Below are positions 1-7,152 of a stretch of DNA of 64,000 nucleotides, one piece after another (positions within the stretch are counted from its first letter, which is position 1; every line of letters begins with the position of its first letter). The DNA is from Pseudomonas schmalbachii (GTDB taxonomy: Bacteria > Pseudomonadota > Gammaproteobacteria > Pseudomonadales > Pseudomonadaceae). The stretch is from positions 124,001 to 188,000 of the forward strand of contig NZ_JAELYA010000001.1 of the NCBI RefSeq assembly GCF_017589465.1, read 5' to 3'. The notes below the pieces were generated by a model. The model saw nothing but the letters and a program-made list of their open reading frames with translations. It made no database searches and had not been told where the DNA came from. The position numbers and the translations under genes are program-made.

Positions 1-1
1 C

Positions 2-187
2 GGCGCGATCATCGGCCCGCTGCTGGGCGGGGCGCTGCATGCCGCGCAATTGCCGCTGCAGGTGAGTTTCCTGGCCTTCGCCTTGCCGGGGCTGGTCGGT
101 GCTGGCGCGATCCTGGTGTTCATCTCGCACCGCCCGCGCCTCATGGTCCACGTTGCCGAGCGGCCGCTCGAATCCACTGCCGGCTGA
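2..187 (+). CDS. MFS transporter, C-terminal end (partial)
   Basis: The last 61 codons of a gene that begins before the window. The frame reads GAIIGPLLGGAL, then a hydrophobic stretch ending AILVFISHRPRL and a short polar tail. This is how the last two helices of a 12-helix major facilitator protein look; GxxxGPxxGG is typical of helix 11 in drug or aromatic-acid symporters. The substrate cannot be told from this fragment. The stop is followed by a strong hairpin shared with the convergent receptor gene. Confidence 0.7.
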   Translation, partial: GAIIGPLLGGALHAAQLPLQVSFLAFALPGLVGAGAILVFISHRPRLMVHVAERPLESTAG

Positions 188-194
188 TCGGCTG

Positions 195-224
195 CCGCTG
201 CCCCACGTCCCTGTGGGGCAGCGG
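195..224. terminator. bidirectional hairpin terminator
   Basis: A perfect 12-bp stem (CCGCTGCCCCAC pairing with GTGGGGCAGCGG) with a 6-nt loop sits in the 41 bp between the convergent MFS and TonB-receptor stops. There is no clear T-run on either side, so termination is inferred from position and stem strength. Confidence 0.6.
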
Positions 225-228
225 TGGA

Positions 229-2700
229 TCACCACTGATGGCTGTAGCTGGCGGTCAGCACTGTGCCCGGAGCGGGCAGGTGACTGGTGGTGTTGTTATT
301 GCGCAGCAACTGGCTGTACAGCGGGTAGTAGTCGCGGTTGAACAGGTTCTGGATGCCGAGGCCGAGCTTGTCCGCTTCGCTCAGGCGGTACTCGCTGATC
401 AGGTCCACGGTGGTGTAGCCATCCACGTCGCGGCGGCCGAAACTGGCCTGGCCGTCCAGGCGGTAGTCCTCGCTGGCGAAGTAGGTCGCCTGCAGGCGGT
501 TGCTCCAGACGTCCGTGGGCTTGAGCTGCACGTAGGCGGTCAGCTTGAGCGGCGGGATGCGGTAGCCGGTCATGTCCTGCCAGTCGCCGTTGTCCGGCTT
601 CTCGCGGCCTTTCATCCAGGTGAAGGTGCCGCCCGCGCCCCAGACTTCGTCGAGCGAAAGCCAGTCGGCGCTGCCTTCCACGCCATAGATGCGCTCCTTG
701 GTGCGGGTGAGGATCAGGCCGTTGTTGAAGCTCTGCACATCGCCCAGCTTGGAGGTGGTGTAGAACAGCGCCAGGCTGCCCAGGGTCTGCTCGCCCAGCG
801 CACCACGCCAGCCCAGCTCGTAGTTGTTGGTCTTCACCGGCTCCAGGTCCGAGGAATCGATATCGAAGCCACGCCGGGCGTTGCGCAGCTGGATGCCGAC
901 ATCCGGCAGCTGGAAGCCCTGGCTGAAGGCCGCGTAGATTTCCTGGCCGGCCACCGGCGAGTAAACCACGCCGATGTTGGAGAGCACTGCGTCATAGTCG
1001 ATCTCGCCGCCCTGCACGGTGGCCGGGCTGGCGTTATGGATTTCCGAGAGCGGGATGAAGTCGTCGAACTCGGCGGTGGCGTATTCGTAGCGCAGGCCGC
1101 CGTCGATCGACCACTGGTCGTTGAAGCGGTGCTGCAGCTGGGCGAAGGCGCCGGTGCTGAGAGTGGTCAGCTCGGGCATGTAGGTGAGCTTGCTGGTCTT
1201 CTCGAACACCCGGCCGCCGCTGGCGTCGTAGAGGGCCGGATCGAAGATGTCCAGCGGCATGTCGCTGCGCTCGCGGTTGAGGTCGCCGCCCCAGACCAGC
1301 TCGGTGGCGTCGCTCAGCGGGGTGCGCAGGGTCAGGCGGCTGCCGAAGACTTCGCTGTTCTGCATGACCTGGTCGACGAAGCGGCCGCGGGTGGCGACGC
1401 CGCGGGCGTCGAACGGGGTGAAGCGGGTGAAGTAGTCGCGGTAATAAAGCTGGGCGGAAAGCGCGCTGCCGAGCACGTCGAGATGGCTGTATTCGAGGTT
1501 CGCCAGGGTGTTCCTGATGCGGTTCTGCTCATCCAGTTCGAGGCCCTTGAGCGGCCTGGCCGGCACCGAGCCCGGCGGCAGGAGGGCTACCGACGGGTCG
1601 GAGGCGTAGTCGGTGTCCTGCTTTGCGTCGTAATGGCTGGCGGAGAGCTGGATGCGCTGCTGGTCGTCGATGCGCAAGCCGAGCTTGCCGCCGATGTTGT
1701 AGGTGTTGGCGTCGAACAGGTCGCCCTGGCTGGGTTCGGGCGCGATGCGATGGCCGTCGGCGTCGAAGGAGCCGCCGATATGCCGGGCGCCGAAGTCCAG
1801 TGCGTAATCCATCTGCCCCTGCGCGCCGGAGAAGTGCTGCTGCAACTGGCCGCCAAGGCTGTCGTTGTCCAGCTGGGTCAGGGACGAGGTGGCATCCAGG
1901 CGGGTTTCCGCGCGGGTCTCGCCGCCCGCCGGGCGTGTGGTGATGTTGACGATGCCGCCGGTGGCGCCGGCGCCGTAGATGGCGCTGCTGCCGTGGATCA
2001 CTTCGATGCGTTCGATCAGCGCCGGGTCGATGTTCGCCAGGTTTCGCGCGGAATCGCGGTTGGTGTTCAGCGGAATGCCGTCGACCAGAACCAGCATGGT
2101 GCGACCGCGCAGCGTCTGGCCGAAGTCGGTGATGGTGCGGCTGGAGTCCGACATGCCGGGAACGCTCTTGGCCAGCAGCGTGGCCAGGCTGTCCGAGCCC
2201 TGGCGCAGTTCGTCCAGCTGCTCGCGCTCGATGACGTTCACCTGGCGCACCTGCGGCACCAGGCTGCTGGCGGTGCGCGAGGCGGTCACTTCCATGGCGT
2301 CGAGTTCCACCGGCTGCGCCATGGCTTCAGTGGCGCCGGCTGCCGGGACCTGGCCGGGCACCACGACATAGGTGTGCTCGTCCTGCTGCTGGACTTTCAG
2401 TCCGCTGTTGCCCAGCAGTCGCTCCAGTGCTTCCTGCGGTGTAAAGCGGCCGCGCAGGGCAGGGGTGGTCTTGCCGGTGGCGATGTCGCTGGAGAAGAGA
2501 ATCTGCGTGTCGGACTGCTGCGCAACGGCGTTCAGCGACGCTTCCAGCGAAGCTGGCGGAAGGTCGAAGTCGATTTCAGCGGCCTGCGCCAATGAGGACA
2601 GGCCGAGCAGCAGGCTGCTGGCCAACAGGGAAAGGCGCCGGGTGGGGTGATTCACTGGTGGGTTCTCCGGGAAATGTGGGGCGTTCCTGGAGATAGCCAT
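229..2700 (-). CDS. TonB-dependent receptor with STN signalling domain (FecA/FpvA type)
   Basis: Outer-membrane transducer taking up a ferric siderophore or similar chelate and signalling to the FecR/FecI pair encoded just upstream. A signal peptide (SLLASSLLLGLSSLAQA) leads into an STN domain of about 50 residues (IDFDLPPASLEASLNAVAQQ), which contacts the anti-sigma factor. A plug follows (VLVDGIPLNTN, IERIEVIHGSSAIYGAGATG), then a long beta-barrel ending in W. About 823 residues is normal for transducers. The start is uncertain: ATG at 2700 has GGAGG 5 nt upstream, but GTG at 2655 has GGAG 8 nt upstream and gives a more usual signal peptide. The gene lies 36 bp after fecR on the same strand. 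The ligand is unknown. Confidence 0.9.
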   Translation of the reverse strand: MAISRNAPHFPENPPVNHPTRRLSLLASSLLLGLSSLAQAAEIDFDLPPASLEASLNAVAQQSDTQILFSSDIATGKTTPALRGRFTPQEALERLLGNSGLKVQQQDEHTYVVVPGQVPAAGATEAMAQPVELDAMEVTASRTASSLVPQVRQVNVIEREQLDELRQGSDSLATLLAKSVPGMSDSSRTITDFGQTLRGRTMLVLVDGIPLNTNRDSARNLANIDPALIERIEVIHGSSAIYGAGATGGIVNITTRPAGGETRAETRLDATSSLTQLDNDSLGGQLQQHFSGAQGQMDYALDFGARHIGGSFDADGHRIAPEPSQGDLFDANTYNIGGKLGLRIDDQQRIQLSASHYDAKQDTDYASDPSVALLPPGSVPARPLKGLELDEQNRIRNTLANLEYSHLDVLGSALSAQLYYRDYFTRFTPFDARGVATRGRFVDQVMQNSEVFGSRLTLRTPLSDATELVWGGDLNRERSDMPLDIFDPALYDASGGRVFEKTSKLTYMPELTTLSTGAFAQLQHRFNDQWSIDGGLRYEYATAEFDDFIPLSEIHNASPATVQGGEIDYDAVLSNIGVVYSPVAGQEIYAAFSQGFQLPDVGIQLRNARRGFDIDSSDLEPVKTNNYELGWRGALGEQTLGSLALFYTTSKLGDVQSFNNGLILTRTKERIYGVEGSADWLSLDEVWGAGGTFTWMKGREKPDNGDWQDMTGYRIPPLKLTAYVQLKPTDVWSNRLQATYFASEDYRLDGQASFGRRDVDGYTTVDLISEYRLSEADKLGLGIQNLFNRDYYPLYSQLLRNNNTTSHLPAPGTVLTASYSHQW

Positions 2701-2736
2701 CACAGCCTCCGCCGAACCCTACCTGCAAGATGAAAA

Positions 2737-3561
2737 TTATTTTTCCGCGTCGCGGCCCAGCAGATGCACTGCTCCATCGTTTTCCCGGGAAACCTTGACG
2801 GGAAGGATTTGCGGCAGCAGGGCGAGCAGGCTGTCCGGCCGGGCGCTGTCGAAGACGCCGGACACCGGCAATTCCGCCAGGCGCGGATCGTCGAGGTGGA
2901 TGGGCGCATCCCGGTAGCGCTGGAGGGTCGCCAGCACTTCGCGCAGCGGCGTGCGTTCGAACACCAGGCGGCCGTCCTTCCACGCCGCGACCTTCTCCGC
3001 ATCGACCCGCGTCGGTTGGCCGAGCTGGCCGGCGTGCCCCCGTATCTGGTCGCCGGGAAGCAGGTTCGCGCTCGCACCGTTGCCGCGCACGACCACCTTG
3101 CCTTCGGCCACCGTCACGCGCACATCGTCCCGTTGCCGGTCGACGTTGAAGCGGGTACCCAGCACTTCGACTTCGGTGGCATCGGCGCTGACCCGGAACG
3201 GACGGTAGAGGGCGGGGGAGACGCTGAACAGCGCCTGGCCGGCCCGCAGTTCGACCCGGCGGCTGCGCAGATGCCAGCTGACAGGGATGCGGCTGGAGCC
3301 ATCCAGCGTGACATGGCTGCCGTCCGCCAGATCGAGCACCTGCCGCTGGCCGATGGCGCTGCTGTAGTGCTCGCTGCGGTAGGCCGGGTCCAGCCAGGCC
3401 AGGCTGCCGGCGGCGACGCCGAGCACGAGCAGGGCGCCCAGGGTGGTGGAGCGGCGTTTGGGCTTGGGCTGCGGCAGCGGGAAGCGCTTCTTCAGCTCCT
3501 CGCGGTGACGGGCGAGGGCCTCGTCCGCCAATGGGGCGTCATCCTGTTTGCGCAGGCTCAT
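2737..3561 (-). CDS. FecR-family anti-sigma factor / sigma regulator
   Basis: Inner-membrane regulator linking receptor occupancy to the ECF sigma factor. The start is ATG 3561, overlapping the sigma-factor stop (ATGA), which gives 274 residues. A short cytoplasmic N-terminus (SLRKQDDAPLADEALARHREEL) precedes one membrane segment (TLGALLVLGVAAGSLAW). The periplasmic FecR domain has the usual DGSHVTLDGSSRI and VEVLGTRFNV motifs, and the C-terminal part resembles STN-like DUF4974 domains (TPLREVLATLQRY). The N-terminal DUF4880 region is shortened compared with many FecR proteins. It forms one operon with the sigma factor and the TonB receptor. Confidence 0.9.
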   Translation of the reverse strand: MSLRKQDDAPLADEALARHREELKKRFPLPQPKPKRRSTTLGALLVLGVAAGSLAWLDPAYRSEHYSSAIGQRQVLDLADGSHVTLDGSSRIPVSWHLRSRRVELRAGQALFSVSPALYRPFRVSADATEVEVLGTRFNVDRQRDDVRVTVAEGKVVVRGNGASANLLPGDQIRGHAGQLGQPTRVDAEKVAAWKDGRLVFERTPLREVLATLQRYRDAPIHLDDPRLAELPVSGVFDSARPDSLLALLPQILPVKVSRENDGAVHLLGRDAEK

Positions 3562-4082
3562 GCGTGGGACTCCTGCCAGCCCAGATGCGCACGGCACGCC
3601 GCCATGCCCAGCCGGAGGTGTTTTTCCACGGCCTTCAGCGAAATGCCCATGCGTTCGGCGACTTCCGCCTGCGGGAGTTCGTGGATCTTGTGCATGACGA
3701 ATACCATCTGGCAGCGCGGCGGCAGGTCGGCGATGGCGTCGCACAGGCGGTCGAGTTCGCTCGCCGCCTCATGCTGACGTTCCGGTGTCGGCCTTGCGCA
3801 GACGATATCCGGCAGTTCCGCCTGGTCATCGACCCAGGCCTGGCGCCGTCGCTCGCTGCGATAGAGGCTGACGGCGCGATCATGGGAAATCTTGCGCAAC
3901 AGCGCCAGCGGTGAGCGTACGCCGTCCTTTTCCGGCTCTTCCAGGAGCTGCACACAGACGTCGTGGACCACCTCGCGGGCGAAATAGCGGTCGCCCAAGC
4001 GTCGACGCAGGGAGTCGACCAGATCGTCGTAGTGACGAACCAGCGCGGCAACCAGGGTTGGCTTGGGCGAGTCGAGAGGCAA
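3558..4082 (-). CDS. ECF sigma factor, FecI-like
   Basis: Iron-starvation-type extracytoplasmic-function sigma factor that would direct transcription of the receptor gene. Region 2 is visible as DRYFAREVVHDVCVQLLE and region 4 as LPPRCQMVFVMHKIHELPQAEVAERMGISLKAVEKHL. Its 174 residues are typical. The only in-frame start that keeps all of region 2 is TTG at 4082, with a weak ribosome site. The 3' end overlaps fecR by 4 bp. A weak Fur-like AT-rich stretch lies upstream around 4120-4150 but does not match the consensus well. Confidence 0.9.
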   Translation of the reverse strand: MPLDSPKPTLVAALVRHYDDLVDSLRRRLGDRYFAREVVHDVCVQLLEEPEKDGVRSPLALLRKISHDRAVSLYRSERRRQAWVDDQAELPDIVCARPTPERQHEAASELDRLCDAIADLPPRCQMVFVMHKIHELPQAEVAERMGISLKAVEKHLRLGMAACRAHLGWQESHA

Positions 4083-4249
4083 GGGGAGCCTGCTGCAGGG
4101 CGAAGTATGGAAAGCCGGCGAATATAAATGAGAAGTCTTTCTATTTGAAGGCCAATTCTCTGGCCATTTGCCAAATGGCGGCTGCGGATATCACAGTTCG
4201 GGAATGGCTGAGGCGAGAATTGCCGCAGCCTGGTGTCAGTCGAAAGACT

Positions 4250-4879
4250 TCAGATCAGGCGATCGGAGGTAACCACATGAGTGCCCGGCCTGGCGGCGAT
4301 GGCGGCATCGAGCAATGCCGCGGCGATCCGCTCGGCCGGGTTCAGCCGCCAGCCCTTGGGCAACACCGGCCCCAGCAATGTGAGAGCGAGTACCGAGAGA
4401 CGTTCCCCCGGCCGGAATTCAGCACGGTGGCCACCGATGAGCCCGGGCCTCACGAACGTGAGCGACGGGAAACCCAGCCTGGCGAGGTCACGCTCCAGTT
4501 CGCCCTTGACCCGGTTGTAGAAGAAACGCGAGCCCACATCCGCACCGATGGCGGAATTCAGCACGTACGTCGGTGTCCCGGCGTGACGCGCCAGACGCGC
4601 AACAGCAAGAGGATAGTCATGGTCGACGCGGCGGAAAGCCTCCTCGGAGCCAGCCGCACGCATGGTGGTTCCCAGCGCGCAGATCACGGCGTCGACCTGC
4701 CACCAGTCGGCGTCATCCGGCAGGTGGGCGAAGTCCACCTGGACGGTGCGCAGCTTGGGGTGATCCGCCAGCGTACGCCGTGCGAGGACCACCACACTGG
4801 AAACACGGGAATCGGCCAGCGCCTGGCTCAGCACATGGCTTCCTACGAGTCCGGTCGCTCCGACAATGAGCAGTTTCAT
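4250..4879 (-). CDS. NAD(P)-binding Rossmann-fold protein (YwnB/HTATIP2-like SDR)
   Basis: Atypical short-chain dehydrogenase-like protein of 209 residues. It begins MKLLIVGATGLVGSHVL, a GxxGxxG dinucleotide-binding loop, and has the later family signatures VDAVICALGTTMRAAGS, YVLNSAIGADVGSRFFYNRVKGELE and FVRPGLIGG. This resembles the TIP30/HTATIP2-like oxidoreductases common in proteobacteria, whose substrates are mostly unknown. It follows the recombinase gene by 19 bp on the same strand and may be co-transcribed with it, though the functions are not obviously linked. Confidence 0.75.
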   Translation of the reverse strand: MKLLIVGATGLVGSHVLSQALADSRVSSVVVLARRTLADHPKLRTVQVDFAHLPDDADWWQVDAVICALGTTMRAAGSEEAFRRVDHDYPLAVARLARHAGTPTYVLNSAIGADVGSRFFYNRVKGELERDLARLGFPSLTFVRPGLIGGHRAEFRPGERLSVLALTLLGPVLPKGWRLNPAERIAAALLDAAIAARPGTHVVTSDRLI

Positions 4880-4898
4880 GGTTACGCCCCCTGGCTGA

Positions 4899-6191
4899 TC
4901 ACGGCTTGAGCTTGAGACTCTTCACCGAATGCGCTCGTTGTTCGTCGAGCGAGTTGTAATAGGTGTTCTGCGTAGTGCTCAGGCTATTGTGGCGCAGGTC
5001 GGCCTGCAGGTCCTTCATGTCCCGGTGTGGCGCGTCGAAGGTCGCCGAGGTGTGGCGCAGCCAGTGCAGTGAAGCCGAGCGCAGTTGGTCCCGCTCATCG
5101 TCGCTCCAACCCTCGTCGGCCATGCGGGCGAGCGCACGGTCGAACACTTCTTGCAGCAGCAGGCGGATATGCCGGTCGGACAGCCCACCACGGCCCTTGA
5201 GCGTCGACAGCAGCGGCTGCTTGTCATGGGGCGAGGGCAGGGGAGGCAGCCCCAGATGGCGGCGATAGCGGGTGAAATAGGTCTGGATATAGTCGTCGCG
5301 AACGCTGACCTTGGCAGCCTTGTTGCCTTTGCCGACGACGTGGAACCACCAGTTACCCGCGGTATCCCGGCGGAAGTCGCCCATGGTGGGTTCCCAGTTA
5401 TCGCGGCCGACCAGATCGGATACGCGCAGATACATCGAGAACAATGTGGTCAGGATAAACAAGGTGCGCTCATGGACTTCATCTTCATCGGCCATTCGTT
5501 CGGCAGTTTCGATGGCATAGCTCCATTGCAGTTGCGTAAGTGAACGACCGGCAACATCCAGCGTGTTGCGCTGCTTATATATGGACTTCTGTTTGACCGC
5601 GCGGAACGGGTTGACTTCGGTTAGTCCTTCATCGATCGCGTGCTGGAAGAAACTTCCGCAAACCGCGAATACCTGCGCCACCGAACCCTGGGACATCTTG
5701 TAAGGGCGCTCATGGGCTTCGCCCAGAGATCCTTCCGCAATCTTCCGGTCGCGTTTGGACACCGTCACACTGAAGGGCCGCCAGGCATCGTTGACCTGCC
5801 AGGTGTCGGACTCCAGCTTCTTGCGTCCACCAAGACGAACGAAGCGGGACTTGATCACCGGACCGACCCAATCCGCTGGCGGTTTCAGACAGAACTCCAT
5901 GAAAGCCTCGGCATCGCGCCGGCGCAGCTCCAGCAGGGGTTTCCGAGCGACCAGCAGGGCCCATAGCAACAGGCGTTCGACGTGGGTTCGGTAGGAATTG
6001 AAGGTGGTTTCGTTGCCGGCATAGGACTTCAGGAATCCACGAACAGCCAGATAACCCTCGACGGCCTGGCTATCGTCGGCAAAGCCGGTCAGGTATTCGC
6101 GCACAGCGGGAAGTTCCTCACTGAGTTGCATGAAGTTCAACTCGTGAAAACGGCTGTAGGTCTCGAAAAGCGGCTGGATATCTTTCGACAT
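4899..6191 (-). CDS. tyrosine recombinase / site-specific integrase
   Basis: Tyrosine-type DNA recombinase of 430 residues. The catalytic residues are visible in order: Arg in LFSMYLRVSDLVG, Lys in VVGKGNKAAK, the HxxR box in LHWLRHTSATF, His in LRHNSLSTTQ and Tyr in NTYYNS near the C-terminus. An SAM-like core-binding domain precedes this (residues about 40-220). No tRNA, excisionase or phage gene is adjacent, so it looks like a stand-alone chromosomal recombinase or the remnant of an integrated element. A 30-bp sequence with inverted arms, resembling a recombinase core site, lies 60 bp before the start. Confidence 0.88.
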   Translation of the reverse strand: MSKDIQPLFETYSRFHELNFMQLSEELPAVREYLTGFADDSQAVEGYLAVRGFLKSYAGNETTFNSYRTHVERLLLWALLVARKPLLELRRRDAEAFMEFCLKPPADWVGPVIKSRFVRLGGRKKLESDTWQVNDAWRPFSVTVSKRDRKIAEGSLGEAHERPYKMSQGSVAQVFAVCGSFFQHAIDEGLTEVNPFRAVKQKSIYKQRNTLDVAGRSLTQLQWSYAIETAERMADEDEVHERTLFILTTLFSMYLRVSDLVGRDNWEPTMGDFRRDTAGNWWFHVVGKGNKAAKVSVRDDYIQTYFTRYRRHLGLPPLPSPHDKQPLLSTLKGRGGLSDRHIRLLLQEVFDRALARMADEGWSDDERDQLRSASLHWLRHTSATFDAPHRDMKDLQADLRHNSLSTTQNTYYNSLDEQRAHSVKSLKLKP

Positions 6192-7152
6192 GGATAAGTT
6201 CAGTGCGGGAGGATCAGGCCGATCCTGATTCAGGTGTACTGCATTATATGCAATATCCGGGTCTGGTGATTATCGGATATTACATATTTTTCAATGAGAT
6301 AGATTTGAGTCTTGAGAGTTTGCATTAAAGCACACTCTCGCTCGGCTACGACCTTTGGATGCTCGATAAGTGAACGTTACAGGGATAACGGCTTCGGCTT
6401 GCAACCTGGCCTTGGGAAAGTGTTTTTCGCACATTACCCGTCGTTGAATACGGCATCCGTCAGACTCCCGAGGTCTCTCCAACGTGAATGCGGAACTTGG
6501 AATCTCCGCAAACGAAACCATCAGAGCAAAGCCAGCACATCAAAACCCGATCCTTGAATAATCCGTGGCACGTTTCGACTCCTGTAGTTCGTGCAGCCGC
6601 ATAAAACAGCGAGCCAAGGTGCGGACTGAATGGCAAGAGAGCGTCGCGGCAGCATGGCGGATTTTGAGGAAAGGATCGACGCAGACGTCAACGCAAGAGC
6701 GCCAGGATCTGAAGCATTAGAGTATGAAGAACGGCGACGGATATCTGAGGACAACGAACTGAACAGCAAGCACAGAATAAGGATGCGTCTGGCGAAATCC
6801 CTCTGGCTCGGCTGCTCCTGACTCAATACGTAGCTTCGCATAATGTATATTATGGTAAATGTCATATGCGCGTAAGTCAGCCGTACCCCGTTGGTTACAG
6901 CGCACCGAACTAAATCCTCAAATTGGCAATGCCCCATCCTCTCGCACTCGATCCTTGTCCGCTTGAAATTGGTGCACGACGGAAATGCGGTCTAGCCTGA
7001 CCTGTGTTTCGCAGTACCTATAACGAGATCTTGCAGCACTAACCGTGATTCGGCCTTTGGCAGCGTTCTTTGCAGTGGAACTGGGCTTACCAGCACCCGG
7101 AACAGCCGCGGCTGATACAAAAGCGTCGCTTTGAGCACCGATAAGGGCTTCC
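6192..7152. other. AT-richer intergenic region without a recognisable gene
   Basis: About 960 bp between the divergent recombinase and narK genes. Base composition is clearly more AT-rich than the flanks (for example 6230-6300 and 6830-6870), codon bias is absent, and the short open frames on either strand resemble no family I know. In P. aeruginosa narXL is found next to narK; neither gene is visible here. I see no TTGAT-N4-ATCAA Anr/Dnr box near the narK start, only one chance-level NarL heptamer (TACCTAT, 7015). It may be decayed mobile DNA. Confidence 0.5.
6252..6281. other. candidate recombinase core site or operator (inverted 8-bp arms)
   Basis: AATATCCG and CGGATATT face each other across 14 bp. 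Read as 11-bp arms around an 8-bp centre (ctggtgat), 8 of 11 arm positions are palindromic, like a Xer/integrase core. A second small palindrome (TGCATTATATGCA, 6240-6252) abuts it. Its place 60 bp upstream of the recombinase start equally suits an autoregulatory operator. Confidence 0.35.

Noticed and set aside
238-2595. A 785-codon plus-strand open frame opposite the TonB receptor gene
   Set aside because: Antisense shadow of a recognisable receptor; no recognisable domain and no ribosome site.
4119-4150. Possible Fur box upstream of the fecI-like gene
   Set aside because: The AT-rich stretch has weak dyad symmetry (GAGAA/TTCTA) but too few matches to the 19-bp Fur consensus to claim a site.
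6521-6937. Open frame of 138 codons in the recombinase-narK gap
   Set aside because: No codon bias of this genome, no motif and no ribosome site; the region is treated as non-coding.
7015-7021. NarL heptamer TACCTAT upstream of narK
   Set aside because: A single degenerate heptamer is expected by chance, and no partner site or Anr box is nearby.
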